Shown here: in pieces, positions 9,877 through 21,377 of the stretch | How the letters are laid out: each line of letters starts with the position of its first letter | Numbering within the stretch: the first letter of the stretch is position 1 | Assembly: GCF_019039105.1 (NCBI RefSeq) | Contig: NZ_JAHPIV010000002.1 | Coordinates: 124,001-188,000, forward strand | Direction: 5' to 3' | Length of the DNA: 64,000 nt | Source: Desertibacillus haloalkaliphilus | GTDB lineage: Bacteria; Bacillota; Bacilli; Bacillales; KJ1-10-99 | Notes under the pieces: model-generated | The model's database searches: none | Told to the model about the DNA's origin: nothing | The model's input: the letters and a program-made list of their open reading frames with translations, nothing else | Program-made: the position numbers and the translations under genes

Positions 9877-10228
9877 AGGTCCCGTTTCGTTAAAATCGAT
9901 TGCGAAGGATCATAATTTATCAGAGCATTATTTGGAGCAGTTGATTGCACCGCTCCGTAATGCCATGCTCGTTAAGAGTGTTCGCGGTGCATATGGAGGA
10001 TATATGCTTGCCAAGGAACCAATTGAAATTACAGCAGGGGATATTATCCGTGTTTTAGAAGGGCCGATTAGCCCAGTGGAGGTTATGGATGATGAGGAGC
10101 CTGCCAAACGTGATTTATGGATTAAAATCCGTGACGCAGTAAAGGAAGTGTTAGATAATACGACACTTCATGATCTTGCGACGTATAAAGACAGTGGCGA
10201 TCAAGAATATTACATGTTCTATATTTAA
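9809..10228 (+). CDS. cymR: Rrf2-family cysteine metabolism repressor CymR
   Basis: CymR is the master repressor of cysteine and sulfur assimilation genes in Bacillus and acts as a complex with cysteine synthase CysK. The 139-aa protein starts MKISTKGRYGL and has the winged-helix recognition segment (SEHYLEQLIAPLR near residue 37, then SVRGAYGGYML). It lacks the three cysteines of IscR-type Fe-S Rrf2 proteins, as expected for CymR. GAAAGAGGGG precedes the start. It lies just upstream of iscS and mnmA, its standard neighbours. Confidence 0.9.
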   Translation: MKISTKGRYGLTIMMALAKKFGEGPVSLKSIAKDHNLSEHYLEQLIAPLRNAMLVKSVRGAYGGYMLAKEPIEITAGDIIRVLEGPISPVEVMDDEEPAKRDLWIKIRDAVKEVLDNTTLHDLATYKDSGDQEYYMFYI

Positions 10229-10318
10229 GTCATTAGGGTATACTTATGACAGATTTTGTTTTTACACGGTTTTAATTCGAGCAAATCGTGTGATAATAGT
10301 AAGAAGGTGAACGAAAAC

Positions 10319-11458
10319 GTGGAACGTATTTATGTCGATCATGCCGCAACATCACCGGTACACCCAGATGTTGTCGATGCAATGATTCCATATTTAAAAG
10401 AGCATTTTGGGAACCCGTCGAGTATCCATCATTTTGGTCGGGAAAACCGTCATGCACTAGATTCAGCACGGCGAGTGATGGCTAACAGTATAAAGGCAAA
10501 AGACGATGAAATTATTTTTACAAGTGGCGGAACTGAAGCTGATAATATGGCGATTACTGGCTATGCGCTAGCAAACCGAAGCCGTGGGAACCATATTATT
10601 ACGTCAGCCATCGAGCATCACGCAGTTCTTCATACGTGTCAAGCCCTTGAAAAACTTGGTTTTGAGGTCACTTATCTGCCGGTTGATTCATTTGGTTGCA
10701 TTTCGCTTGATGACCTAAAGCAGGTGGTCCGTGAAGAGACCATCCTTATAACGATTATGTATGGAAATAATGAGGTCGGAACGTTACAACCGGTTGAAGA
10801 GATAGGCGGATTTTTACGCGAGAAAGGCATTGCTTTTCATACCGATGCTGTGCAAGCCTATGGTACTCTGGATATTAATGTCCAAGCACTTCCAGTTGAC
10901 CTTTTATCTGTTTCCTCACATAAAATCAACGGACCAAAAGGGATCGGTTTCCTATATGCTCGTGAAGGGATTAAACTTGAGCCACATCTCCATGGGGGAG
11001 AACAAGAGCGAAAGCGACGCGCAGGTACGGAGAATATCGCGGCCATTGTTGGCTTTGCAAAAGCGGTTGAAATTGCACTTCATACCATGCCTGAAAGACA
11101 GGAAACATATCAATTGCTTTGTAGACGAATGGTTGATATTCTAAACGATGAACAAATCGAGTTTGAAATCAATGGCCATCAGCATCATCGATTACCTCAT
11201 ATTTTAAATATTAGTTTTCATGGGGTGAACGTTGAATCTTTCTTGGTTAATTTAGATCTTGCAGGGATTGCTGCGTCAAGTGGCTCCGCATGTACAGCTG
11301 GCTCGCTTGAACCGTCACATGTATTAGCGGCGATGTTTAGTCAAAACGAACGGATTGCCTCAGCCGTCCGTTTTAGTTTCGGTTTAGGTAATACAGTTGA
11401 TGAAATCGAAAAAGTAGCTGTTGAAGTTGCCAAGATTGTTAAGCGAATTAAACAGTAG
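10319..11458 (+). CDS. iscS: Cysteine desulfurase for tRNA thiolation
   Basis: A pyridoxal-phosphate enzyme that takes sulfur from L-cysteine and, in Bacillus (YrvO), hands it directly to MnmA for s2U34 synthesis. I place the start at GTG 10319 (379 aa, MERIYVDHAATSP) because AAGAAGGTGA lies 8 bases upstream; the longer in-frame start has no site. The PLP lysine is in SVSSHKINGPKG and the catalytic cysteine loop is SSGSACTAGSLEPSHV near residue 322. The operon-like pairing with mnmA supports this role over general Fe-S assembly. Confidence 0.92.
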   Translation: MERIYVDHAATSPVHPDVVDAMIPYLKEHFGNPSSIHHFGRENRHALDSARRVMANSIKAKDDEIIFTSGGTEADNMAITGYALANRSRGNHIITSAIEHHAVLHTCQALEKLGFEVTYLPVDSFGCISLDDLKQVVREETILITIMYGNNEVGTLQPVEEIGGFLREKGIAFHTDAVQAYGTLDINVQALPVDLLSVSSHKINGPKGIGFLYAREGIKLEPHLHGGEQERKRRAGTENIAAIVGFAKAVEIALHTMPERQETYQLLCRRMVDILNDEQIEFEINGHQHHRLPHILNISFHGVNVESFLVNLDLAGIAASSGSACTAGSLEPSHVLAAMFSQNERIASAVRFSFGLGNTVDEIEKVAVEVAKIVKRIKQ

Positions 11459-11474
11459 GTAGATAAAAAGCTAG

Positions 11475-12766
<1,292 letters not shown>

Positions 12767-12846
12767 TTTCTTTTTTGGATTCAAGAAGGTGTCGATTTTT
12801 GCTATACTCTAATGTAGTAAGGTTTGACGAAGAAAGGATGGCAACA

Positions 12847-13512
12847 ATGACGGATAAAAATGAATTAGGCGTAAAATATATGCGTGAAAAGCAATATGAA
12901 GAGGCTGCTAAATTATTTAATGAAGCAATCGAAGAAAACCCAAAAGATGCAGTAGCTTATACCAACTTTGGAAATTTACTAGCAATGGTCGGCGAATTAG
13001 AAAAAGCGATTGTCTTTTTTGATCGCGCTCTTGAGATTGAACCAACGACAGCAACAGCTCATTACGGGGCTGGTAATGCGTTTTATAATTTAGAGCAATA
13101 TGATGATGCGATTGATATGTTTCAAAAAGCAATCAAAAACAAGTTGGACGAGGCGGATGTCTATTTTATGTTAGGGATGTCTTACTATCAAAAAGGCAAC
13201 CTTCCTCATGCTCTAGCCAATTTAAAAACAGCTGCTGAACGTAATCCTGAAGATCTAGATGCTCGTTTTCAATATGGGCTATGTCTGGCTCAATTAGAAC
13301 AAATCGATGAGGCAATTACAGAATTTGAAGCGGTTATTGCTGGAAACGACAACCATGCGGACGCTTTTTTTAATTTAGGTGTGGCCTACGCTTATAAAGA
13401 TGATCCACGGCGTGCGTTAAACTATTTTAATCAAGCATTAGAGATTCAACCGGATCATCTCCTTGCAGGTAATGGGAAGAAGAAAATTGAGGAAGTGTTA
13501 GCGGAAGAATAG
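12847..13512 (+). CDS. yrrB: TPR-repeat protein YrrB
   Basis: A 221-aa protein made almost entirely of tandem 34-residue tetratricopeptide repeats (about six), for example AVAYTNFGNLLAMVGELEKA and ADAFFNLGVAYAYKDDPRRA. TPR superhelices mediate protein contacts. B. subtilis YrrB lies in the same position between mnmA and recD2 and is thought to act in tRNA or RNA-related complexes, without proof. I chose ATG 12847 for its spacing from GAAAGGATGG; an ATG at 12838 is too close to that site. A TGCTATACT extended -10 lies around 12800. Confidence 0.85.
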   Translation: MTDKNELGVKYMREKQYEEAAKLFNEAIEENPKDAVAYTNFGNLLAMVGELEKAIVFFDRALEIEPTTATAHYGAGNAFYNLEQYDDAIDMFQKAIKNKLDEADVYFMLGMSYYQKGNLPHALANLKTAAERNPEDLDARFQYGLCLAQLEQIDEAITEFEAVIAGNDNHADAFFNLGVAYAYKDDPRRALNYFNQALEIQPDHLLAGNGKKKIEEVLAEE

Positions 13513-13522
13513 GGGCGAGACT

Positions 13523-15826
13523 ATGATGGAAAACCAGTCTTCTCTAGAACAAACCAATGAGCAACAAACCTTTATCAAAGGTGAATTGGAGCATTTAATT
13601 TTTCACAATGAAGATAATTTTTATACCGTAGCTAAAATTAAAATTCATGAAACAACTGAGGCGTTTGAGGAGAAATCAATTACTGTTGTCGGAGTGCTGC
13701 CACGGATTGAGGCAGATGAAGTGTATCTTTTCTTTGGCAACTTTAAAGAACATCCGAAGTTTGGTTTACAGTACCAAGTCGAGCAATTTCGTAAGGATAT
13801 TCCACAAACGGCACACGGCATTATCCAGTATTTATCAAGTGATCGGTTTTATGGCATAGGAAAAAAGATGGCAGAACAAATCGTCAGAACCTTAGGGGAG
13901 CATGCGATTTCGATGATTTTAGAAAATCCATCAGTCCTTGAAAACGTTCCAAAGCTAACTGAAGCGAAAGCAAATCTTCTCTACGAGACGTTAGTTGCTG
14001 AGCAAGGTGTAGAGCAGGTCATCATTGCCCTTGCAGAGTACGGATTTGGAACAGAGTTGGCCATGAAAATATACCAAGTATACGGTGAAGAAACACTGAA
14101 TACCGTCAAGGAAAATCCGTATCAATTGATCAGTGATGTTGAAGGGATAGGATTTAAAAAAGCCGATGCTCTCGGTGCTTCACTAGGGATTTCTGGTAAT
14201 CACCCTGACCGAATACGAGCAGGATGCTTGTATTTGCTCCAAGAAGTTTGCTTGCAAGATGGACATGTGTTTATGCCTTTTGAACAATTGACAAATGAAG
14301 TTAGTGACTTACTGAGTGATGCTACGGTGACAATTGAGAATGAAGACATCAGAGAGCAAATTATTCGCTTAAATGAGGAATTAAAACTCGTCCTTGAGGA
14401 AGATCGGGTCTACGTTCTTTCCCTCTATTTTGCTGAAAAAGGGTTAGCAACGAATTTGAAACGAATGATGATCGAAGATGGGAATGATGAACGTTTTCCA
14501 GAGTCAGAGTTTTTGAAAGCGTTAGGTGAGTTAGAAGAACGCCTCGGAATTGAATATGCTCCTTCTCAAAAAGAAGCGATTCAAACAGCGCTATCTTCAC
14601 CCATTATGCTTCTTACCGGTGGACCTGGTACAGGAAAGACAACGGTGATCAAAGGAATCGTTGAAACCTATGCTACCCTCCATGGCGTGTCATTAGATCC
14701 CAAAGATTATAAAAAAGAAGAACCATTTCCTGTATTACTTGTTGCACCGACAGGAAGAGCTGCTAAACGGATGAGTGAGGCAACAGGGCTACCTGCATTC
14801 ACGATTCATCGTTTGTTAGGGTGGAAAGGTGGCCATAGTGGGTTCGAGAAAGATGAGGACAACCCATTGGAAGGCTCCTTGCTGATTGTCGATGAAGTAT
14901 CGATGGTCGATATTTGGCTTGCCAATCAATTGTTTAAAGCACTTCCTGACGCGATGCAAGTCATTCTTGTTGGTGACGAGGACCAACTGCCATCTGTTGG
15001 TCCTGGACAAGTGTTCAGTGATTTATTAAAAGCAAATATGATTCCAACCGTACGACTTACCGATATTTATCGTCAGGCTGAAGGGTCTTCAATTATTCAA
15101 ATGGCCCACGATATGAAACGTGGGCACTTGCCTCCAGATGTAACTGAGGCCAAGCCGGATCGGCGCTTTTTCCCTTGTCAGCAAGATCAAGTCGATGATG
15201 TGATCGAGCAAATTTGTCGAAATGCATCAAAGAAGGGTTATACAGCAAAAGATATTCAAGTGTTAGCACCTATGTATCGCGGTAATGCTGGAATTTCTCG
15301 GCTCAACGTTTTATTACAAAATTTATTTAACCCAAAAACAGAGCAAAAACGAGAAATCACATTTGGAGATACGAGTTATCGCACGGGGGATATTGTCCTT
15401 CAGCTCGTTAATAACCCTGAAGAAAACGTTTATAATGGCGACCGTGGCGAGATTGTTTCGATTTTTTATGCGAAGGAGAATGTTGATAAAGAAGATCAAC
15501 TAGTCGTTTCATTTGATGGCATTGAAGTGGTTTATCCGAAAAAAGATTTAAATCAAATTACATTAGCCTATTGTACATCGATTCATAAATCGCAGGGCAG
15601 TGAATTTCCGATTGTGATCATGCCGATTGTTAAAGGCTATTATCGGATGCTTCAGCGAAATTTAATTTATACAGGGATTACACGTGCAAAAGATTATTTA
15701 ATCCTATGTGGAGAAATGTCAGCTTTAAATGTCGCGATTGAGCGTCAAGATGAATCGAATCGGCAGTCGATGCTAAAAGAAAAGCTTCGCGACGCCTTAG
15801 AGGATGAATCCAAGGATCAAGCTTGA
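13523..15826 (+). CDS. recD2: ATP-dependent DNA helicase RecD2
   Basis: A 767-aa superfamily 1B 5'-3' helicase of the RecD2/TraA type, acting in DNA repair without RecBC. It has an N-terminal OB-like region, helix-hairpin-helix segments around residues 95-220, Walker A LTGGPGTGKTTV near residue 365, motif II VDEVSM, and a C-terminal UvrD-like region (AYCTSIHKSQGSEFPIVIMP). It starts 11 bases after yrrB and is probably co-transcribed with it. B. subtilis yrrC is the ortholog by position. Confidence 0.93.
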   Translation: MMENQSSLEQTNEQQTFIKGELEHLIFHNEDNFYTVAKIKIHETTEAFEEKSITVVGVLPRIEADEVYLFFGNFKEHPKFGLQYQVEQFRKDIPQTAHGIIQYLSSDRFYGIGKKMAEQIVRTLGEHAISMILENPSVLENVPKLTEAKANLLYETLVAEQGVEQVIIALAEYGFGTELAMKIYQVYGEETLNTVKENPYQLISDVEGIGFKKADALGASLGISGNHPDRIRAGCLYLLQEVCLQDGHVFMPFEQLTNEVSDLLSDATVTIENEDIREQIIRLNEELKLVLEEDRVYVLSLYFAEKGLATNLKRMMIEDGNDERFPESEFLKALGELEERLGIEYAPSQKEAIQTALSSPIMLLTGGPGTGKTTVIKGIVETYATLHGVSLDPKDYKKEEPFPVLLVAPTGRAAKRMSEATGLPAFTIHRLLGWKGGHSGFEKDEDNPLEGSLLIVDEVSMVDIWLANQLFKALPDAMQVILVGDEDQLPSVGPGQVFSDLLKANMIPTVRLTDIYRQAEGSSIIQMAHDMKRGHLPPDVTEAKPDRRFFPCQQDQVDDVIEQICRNASKKGYTAKDIQVLAPMYRGNAGISRLNVLLQNLFNPKTEQKREITFGDTSYRTGDIVLQLVNNPEENVYNGDRGEIVSIFYAKENVDKEDQLVVSFDGIEVVYPKKDLNQITLAYCTSIHKSQGSEFPIVIMPIVKGYYRMLQRNLIYTGITRAKDYLILCGEMSALNVAIERQDESNRQSMLKEKLRDALEDESKDQA

Positions 15827-15894
15827 ACTGTAACAGTGTATGAAAGCAGGTAAAACGCGATAGACTAAAAATGTTCGAAAAAGGTGGGATCGCT

Positions 15895-16380
15895 TTGCGA
15901 ACATTTTCAGTCTTAAATGAACGAACAGTTTTTGATATTGATACTGGAACAGAGCTGGGAAAGGTAGAAGATCTTCTATTTAACGAAAAGGGTGTCGTTG
16001 TTGGCTTAGTAATGGATAAAAAAGGTTGGTTAAATCGCGATTTGTTTGTGCCGATCGATGCGGTTACTTCTCTTAGTCATGATGTCATCATGGTCGATGG
16101 TCAAAAGGGACAATTGGAGCCAATCCAAAAAAGCCACGAGTCTCTGTACTCGGTGACACAAGGTAAAAATAAAATTTTAGGGAAAACCTTGATGACAACT
16201 GAGGGAGAAAAGCTTGGGTTGGTAGAAGATGTATATTTTATGGAAGAAATGGGCATCATTGTAGGGTATGAAGTGACAGAGGGATTACTTGCTGATATTA
16301 AAGAGGGACGAAAGGTGATTCGCACCAACGAACCTCTTACAATTGGTGAAGATATCCTTGTCATTAATCTTGATGCATAG
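15895..16380 (+). CDS. yrrD: PRC-barrel domain protein YrrD
   Basis: A 161-aa protein with two PRC-barrel-like beta domains (FDIDTGTELGKVEDLLF near residue 14 and GKTLMTTEGEKLGLVEDVYF near residue 99). PRC barrels occur in RimM and in photosynthetic reaction centre H subunits; here the function is unknown. I prefer TTG 15895, which has AAAGGTGGGA upstream, over the ATG 15871. It lies between recD2 and yrzR as in other Bacillus genomes. Confidence 0.75.
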   Translation: MRTFSVLNERTVFDIDTGTELGKVEDLLFNEKGVVVGLVMDKKGWLNRDLFVPIDAVTSLSHDVIMVDGQKGQLEPIQKSHESLYSVTQGKNKILGKTLMTTEGEKLGLVEDVYFMEEMGIIVGYEVTEGLLADIKEGRKVIRTNEPLTIGEDILVINLDA

Positions 16381-16388
16381 GGAGGCCT

Positions 16389-16574
16389 ATGATGCGTTGT
16401 CCAAATTGTAATTGTAAAGATATAGGTAAAATTGGCTCTAATCAATATTACTGTTGGAATTGTTTTGTTGAAATGTCGATTGTAAATGGTCGATTTTCGC
16501 TTCATCAAGTGGAAGAGGATGGTTCGTTAAGTTCGCTTGATGATTTATTTGAAGATCAAGATATGAGTGTCTAG
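16389..16574 (+). CDS. yrzR: Small zinc-ribbon protein YrzR
   Basis: A 61-aa protein beginning MMRCPNCNCKDIGKIGSNQY with two CxxC pairs (CPNC and CWNC) that form a zinc ribbon, followed by an acidic C-terminus. The function is unknown. GGAGG precedes the start by 4-5 bases, and it is probably co-transcribed with yrrD 8 bases upstream. Confidence 0.7.
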   Translation: MMRCPNCNCKDIGKIGSNQYYCWNCFVEMSIVNGRFSLHQVEEDGSLSSLDDLFEDQDMSV

Positions 16575-16606
16575 TAACTGTGATACAGTTACAATTGCTG
16601 TACGTT

Positions 16607-16635
16607 AGCCTTCCCATTGTCGGGAGGGTTATTTT
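16607..16635 (+). terminator. Terminator after yrzR
   Basis: AGCCTTCCC/GGGAGGGTT stem, 6-base loop, followed by ATTTTG. The T-run is short. Confidence 0.6.
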
Positions 16636-16637
16636 GT

Positions 16638-16727
16638 GGTAAAGGGGCGGAGCTACCTAGCATGAAGGGAGAACGAGAGGTAGCTCATGTTGAATAGCAA
16701 TGTAGTAAGTCCGCTCGCATCGCCTTT
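16638..16727. repeat. Dispersed GC-rich repeat, copy 3
   Basis: It begins GGTAAAGGGGCGGAG, identical to the other copies, and ends CCGCTCGCATCGCC, with a longer and diverged interior. It again follows a terminator. The rest of the 16575-16883 interval shows no gene. Confidence 0.65.
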
Positions 16728-16883
16728 TAGAATTTGAAAGCTGGGTCCTTTAAGAGTGTGCTACTGTGTGGAAACTGGTGAAGGAAGAGGACTCAGATGT
16801 CTTCAATATCACTCCTATAAGCAATGAGAATTTCTTCATAAAGCGGAAACATTTTGAACAAACTATTGGTATGGAGGGCGCTT

Positions 16884-17948
16884 ATGGAGAAAGCATCTAG
16901 CTTACAATGGTTAATTCGCTTGGCGAATTTGTTGCTCATCTTATTATGCGGGTATGTCGTGATGAAATTATCTCCAGCTTGGAGACCGATAGTTGATTTA
17001 TTTATACAAGTTCTGATTCCTTTTTTTATTGCAGGTTTAATTACATATTTGCTGCACCCCGTGATTGAACAACTTCATGATATGGGGTTACCACGTCCAC
17101 TTGCCGTTTTACTGATCTACTTCATTTTTTTTGGTGGGATCGGTTACCTCATTTTTCGTGGTACGCCGTACATTGTTTCACAATTAAAAGACTTTGCAGC
17201 TAACATTCCAGAATTTACGGAAACGTTTCGAGTCTGGTTTCAATTTTTTAATGAACGTTTGAATACAATGCCAGAGGGTGTACACCAACATGTTGAAGAA
17301 TGGATTGGTGGACTAGAGGAATATTTAGATCGTTTTGTTGCTGGAATCATTGATGTTATTAAGCAAATCTTAAATTCGTTAATTTATTTTATTGTCATCC
17401 CGTTTTTAGTTTTTTATTTACTTAAGGATTTTAAGTTGGTTGAGAAAACAGCTTGGTATTTAACGCCAAGAAAATGGCGTGAAGAGAGCATTGCGTTTAT
17501 TCATGATGTTGATAAGTCATTTGGTCGTTATATTCGCGGACAAATTCTCGTGTCCCTATCTGTTGGGTTATTAGCAATGACTGGGTTATGGCTCATCGGT
17601 ATGCCGTACCCTGTGCTTCTCGGGATCTTTATCGGGATGACTGATATTATCCCATATTTTGGTGCTTTTCTTGGTGCAGTTCCTGCTTTGATTGTGGCTG
17701 CGATGCAATCGATGGAAATGCTTCTTTATACGGCCATTGTTATTTTTGTACTTCAGCAAGTAGAAGGTAACATTCTTTCACCTGTCATTGTCGGAAAGAC
17801 TTTGCATATGCACCCTGTCTTAATTATGCTCGCCTTAATTATTGGAATCGAAATTGGGGGAATCTTTGGTTTGGTGTTAGCGGTACCGACATTGGCAATT
17901 ATTAAAGTAATCCTCCTTCATGTGCGAGCAAATTTGATGAAAGATTGA
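16884..17948 (+). CDS. yrrI: AI-2E transporter-family membrane protein YrrI
   Basis: A 354-aa polytopic membrane protein of the AI-2E/PerM family (UPF0118). It has hydrophobic helices at about residues 15-35, 45-65 and 70-95, a central extracytoplasmic-like region at about 105-155, and a C-terminal cluster with the family motifs GMPYPVLLGIFIGMTDIIPYFG and VVGKTLHMHPVLIML. Members include Na+/H+ antiporters and the putative autoinducer exporter TqsA; the substrate here is unknown. ATG 16884 has GGAGGG upstream. The alaS T-box promoter overlaps its stop codon. Confidence 0.82.
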   Translation: MEKASSLQWLIRLANLLLILLCGYVVMKLSPAWRPIVDLFIQVLIPFFIAGLITYLLHPVIEQLHDMGLPRPLAVLLIYFIFFGGIGYLIFRGTPYIVSQLKDFAANIPEFTETFRVWFQFFNERLNTMPEGVHQHVEEWIGGLEEYLDRFVAGIIDVIKQILNSLIYFIVIPFLVFYLLKDFKLVEKTAWYLTPRKWREESIAFIHDVDKSFGRYIRGQILVSLSVGLLAMTGLWLIGMPYPVLLGIFIGMTDIIPYFGAFLGAVPALIVAAMQSMEMLLYTAIVIFVLQQVEGNILSPVIVGKTLHMHPVLIMLALIIGIEIGGIFGLVLAVPTLAIIKVILLHVRANLMKD

Positions 17949-17973
17949 CATTCATTCGTTAGATTTCTATAAT
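17945..17973 (+). promoter_or_regulatory. Consensus sigma-A promoter of the alaS T-box
   Basis: TTGACA at 17945-17950 and TATAAT at 17968-17973, exactly 17 bp apart. The -35 box overlaps the yrrI stop codon. Confidence 0.85.
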
Positions 17974-17979
17974 GAAAAA

Positions 17980-18258
17980 AGCATAGATTTTGGTCTAAAG
18001 TTGAAGGCGACAAATGAATGAAAAAATAAACGCTGATGGAACCGAGTATGTTAAAGCCCGTATAAAGAGAGGGGTTTCCGTGGCTGGAAGAAACCCTATA
18101 CGAAGATTAACAGAACGCTACTCCGGAGTGCAGGAGAACCCTGCCGCTTCAACCACGTTACGGTTGTTGAAGGTGGTGAATAGGAAACCTATTCATAACC
18201 AGGGTGGTACCGCGTGAATAACTCTCGTCCCTGACTTAGGGATTGAGAGTTTTTTTTG
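17980..18258 (+). promoter_or_regulatory. T-box riboswitch (alanine) controlling alaS
   Basis: The leader has the conserved T-box sequence AGGGTGGTACCGCG at 18201-18214, which pairs with the uncharged tRNA acceptor end. A rho-independent terminator follows at about 18220-18258 (AACTCTCGTCCC...GGGATTGAGAGTT then T8). The Stem I specifier loop reads GAACGCTACTCC with GCT (Ala) at 18117-18119, matching the downstream alanyl-tRNA synthetase. Uncharged tRNA-Ala is expected to stabilise the antiterminator. Unusually, about 400 bases of repeats separate the terminator from alaS. Confidence 0.9.
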
Positions 18259-18540
18259 GTAAAGGGGCGGAGTGCGCTAACATGTGAGGAACATCAAGGA
18301 AGTAGGCTTACTCGCACCGCCTTAGATTGAAAGTTGAAGGTGAGTTCCCTGGAGAAGGAGAAGTCTTTCGGGGTAGTGGCAAAGGGGCGGAGTGCGCTAG
18401 CATGTGAGAAACATCAAGGAAGTAAGCTTACTCGCACCGCCTTAGATTGAAGTAGAAGGTTAGGTCCCTGAAGAGGAAGAAGTTAAGTCGGAGTAGTGGC
18501 AAAGGGGCCTCCCGAGAGTACGCTAACATAGGTGAAAGGC
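18258..18540. repeat. Tandem 120-bp repeats, copies 4-6 of the dispersed family
   Basis: Two nearly identical 120-bp units (18258-18377 and 18378-18497) are followed by a third, degenerate partial unit from 18498. Each begins GGnAAAGGGG; the first two contain the repeat core ending CTCGCACCGCC plus a shared flank ending GGGGTAGT or GGAGTAGT. The array fills the leader between the T-box terminator and alaS; 18541-18658 shows nothing else except the alaS ribosome-binding site. Confidence 0.85.
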
Positions 18541-18658
18541 GCATGGGCCTTCGATTCAAAGAGATACTTAGCTTAAAAGTGAGGATTCGGGATTCAATAA
18601 ACTAGATTCCATCAGATGTTCGCTGATCAATGTCTAAAAAATTTAGGGAGGAAGTTTT

Positions 18659-21298
18659 ATGAAAAATTTATCGTCAGCACAAGTGAGACAAATGTTTTTG
18701 GACTTTTTTCAAGAAAAAGGGCATGATATTGAACCGAGTGCATCGTTAGTTCCGCATGAAGATCCAACATTGTTATGGATTAATAGTGGTGTTGCGACAC
18801 TAAAGAAATATTTCGATGGTCGTGTCATCCCGGAAAATCCACGGATTACGAACGCACAAAAATCAATTCGTACGAATGATATTGAAAACGTTGGTAAAAC
18901 GGCCCGTCACCATACATTTTTCGAAATGCTCGGGAATTTTTCAATTGGTGACTATTTTAAAAAGGAAGCGATTCACTGGGCTTGGGAATTTTTGACCAGT
19001 GAAAAGTGGATTGGTTTTGAACCCGAGAAACTATCTGTAACCATTCACCCAGAAGACGACGAAGCATTTGAAATCTGGAATAAGGAAATCGGGGTAGATG
19101 AAAGCCGGATTATACGTTTGGAAGAGAACTTCTGGGATATTGGAGAAGGGCCAAGTGGACCAAATACGGAAATATTCTATGACCGTGGACCAGCTTATGG
19201 GGACGACCCAAATGACCCTGAGCTTTATCCTGGAGGAGAAAACGAACGTTACTTAGAAATCTGGAACCTTGTCTTCTCTCAATATAACCATAATCCAGAC
19301 GGTTCATATACACCATTACCAAAGAAAAATATTGATACAGGTATGGGATTAGAGCGAATGGTATCGGTGATTCAAGATGTACCGACCAACTTCGATACGG
19401 ACTTATTTATGCCAATTATTAAGGCAACTGAAGAGATTTCTAATAGTAAGTATGGTGAATCGAATGACAAAGATGTTTCCTACAAAGTGATTGCAGACCA
19501 TGTTCGTACAGTGAGTTTTGCGATTTCTGATGGGGCTCTACCATCTAATGAAGGCCGTGGGTACGTCTTACGTCGCTTGTTGCGTCGTGCTGTACGCTAT
19601 GCAAAGCTTATTCAAATTGAGCGCCCATTTATGTATGAACTCGTTCCAGTCGTAGCTGATATCATGGTTGATTTCTATCCAGAGGTAAAAGAAAAGGTAG
19701 CCTTTATTCAAAAAGTGATGAAAAATGAGGAAGAGCGATTCCATGAAACACTCAATGATGGTTTAGCTATTTTAGCAAAGATCATTGAGCAAACAGAACA
19801 AGCAAATGAAACGGTCATCCGTGGTGAGGATGTATTCAGATTATATGATACATATGGATTCCCAGTTGATTTAACAGAAGAATACGTTGAAGAAAAAGGA
19901 ATGACTATTGACCGCGATGGATTTGAAACAGAAATGGAGCGCCAAAGAGAGCGTGCACGAGCAGCGCGCCAAGAAACGGACTCCATGCAAATTCAAGATC
20001 AAGTGCTAGCTGATATTACGGCAGAGAGTACATTTGTTGGATATGAGCAATTAACAGCTGATGCAAAAGTTGAAGTGATTGTTAAAGATAAGCAGGTTGT
20101 TGATGTCGCTACAGCGGGTGATGAGATTCAAGTGATCTTAAATGAGACACCTTTTTACGCTGAAAGTGGTGGACAAGTTGCTGACAAAGGGACATTAAAA
20201 GGTCAACAGGTAACTGCTGAGGTTGAAGATGTTCAAAAGGCACCTAATGGGCAGAACCTCCATACGGTAAAAATCACAGACGGAAGCTTGCGTACAGGAG
20301 ATATAGTTCAGGCAACGGTTGAAGAGACAAGCCGTATTGGTATTGTGAAAAACCATACAGCAACACATTTACTGCATCAAGCGTTAAAGGAGACGTTAGG
20401 TGAGCATGTTAACCAAGCGGGTTCTCTTGTATCAGAAGATCGCTTGCGATTTGACTTTTCTCATTTTGGTCAAGTGACTGAGGAAGAGCTCGTAACCATT
20501 GAGCAAATCGTTAATGAAAAAGTATGGCAGGCAATCTCTGTGAACATTGAGAATAAAGCAATCGATGAAGCGAAAGCGATGGGAGCTATGGCGTTGTTCG
20601 GTGAAAAGTATGGTGATGTTGTTCGCGTTGTCCAAGTGAGTGATTATAGCATCGAGCTTTGCGGTGGTTGTCATGTGAATAATACAGCTGAAATTGGTTT
20701 ATTTAAGATTGTTTCTGAATCAGGTATCGGTGCTGGTGTTCGTCGAATTGAGGCGGTCACTGGGCAAGGAGCTTACCTCTATATGAACAGCCAAATTGAC
20801 TTGTTAAAAGAAACAGCTGCAGCAGTTAAAGCGAAAAATGTCAAAGAAGTTCCAGCTCGTGTCGAGGGCTTGCAACAACAAATTCGTGATTTGCAAAAAG
20901 AAAATGAATCGTTATCAGCTAAATTGGGGAATATGGAAGCAGGAAACCTCATTCATGATGCCGTTGAAATAAATGGCGTGAAGGTTCTCGCAAAAAGTGT
21001 AAATGCTGCAGATATGGATGGATTACGTTCAATCGTTGATACGTTAAAGAATGACATTGGTTCAGGTATTGTTGTTTTAGGTGCCGCTAATAATGGTAAG
21101 GTTAGTATTGTGGCAGGAGTTACGAAAGATCTTGTTTCAGATGGATACCATGCAGGGAAATTAGTGAAAGAAGTCGCTAGTCGCTGTGGTGGTGGCGGTG
21201 GAGGCCGTCCAGACATGGCACAAGCTGGTGGTAAAAATCCAGAGCAACTAGAAGAAGCTTTAAGCTACGTACACGAATTCGTTAAATCAATTTCCTAA
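18659..21298 (+). CDS. alaS: Alanyl-tRNA synthetase
   Basis: An 879-aa class II synthetase that charges tRNA-Ala and clears mischarged Ser and Gly. The N-terminal catalytic domain includes [20 protein letters not shown] near residue 71. The editing domain has HTATHLLH near residue 565 with the distant zinc-site CGGCH near residue 668. A coiled coil and the C-terminal DHHA1 domain rich in glycine ([17 protein letters not shown]) follow. TAGGGAGGAAG precedes the start. It is regulated by the upstream alanine T-box. Confidence 0.97.
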   Translation: MKNLSSAQVRQMFLDFFQEKGHDIEPSASLVPHEDPTLLWINSGVATLKKYFDGRVIPENPRITNAQKSIRTNDIENVGKTARHHTFFEMLGNFSIGDYFKKEAIHWAWEFLTSEKWIGFEPEKLSVTIHPEDDEAFEIWNKEIGVDESRIIRLEENFWDIGEGPSGPNTEIFYDRGPAYGDDPNDPELYPGGENERYLEIWNLVFSQYNHNPDGSYTPLPKKNIDTGMGLERMVSVIQDVPTNFDTDLFMPIIKATEEISNSKYGESNDKDVSYKVIADHVRTVSFAISDGALPSNEGRGYVLRRLLRRAVRYAKLIQIERPFMYELVPVVADIMVDFYPEVKEKVAFIQKVMKNEEERFHETLNDGLAILAKIIEQTEQANETVIRGEDVFRLYDTYGFPVDLTEEYVEEKGMTIDRDGFETEMERQRERARAARQETDSMQIQDQVLADITAESTFVGYEQLTADAKVEVIVKDKQVVDVATAGDEIQVILNETPFYAESGGQVADKGTLKGQQVTAEVEDVQKAPNGQNLHTVKITDGSLRTGDIVQATVEETSRIGIVKNHTATHLLHQALKETLGEHVNQAGSLVSEDRLRFDFSHFGQVTEEELVTIEQIVNEKVWQAISVNIENKAIDEAKAMGAMALFGEKYGDVVRVVQVSDYSIELCGGCHVNNTAEIGLFKIVSESGIGAGVRRIEAVTGQGAYLYMNSQIDLLKETAAAVKAKNVKEVPARVEGLQQQIRDLQKENESLSAKLGNMEAGNLIHDAVEINGVKVLAKSVNAADMDGLRSIVDTLKNDIGSGIVVLGAANNGKVSIVAGVTKDLVSDGYHAGKLVKEVASRCGGGGGGRPDMAQAGGKNPEQLEEALSYVHEFVKSIS

Positions 21299-21377
21299 AT
21301 GATGCGAAGTAGTGTACAATAGAAGTAACGATAAAGTACGATGATTTTAAGGGCAGTTTGAGAAAGAGGTGTGGGTG

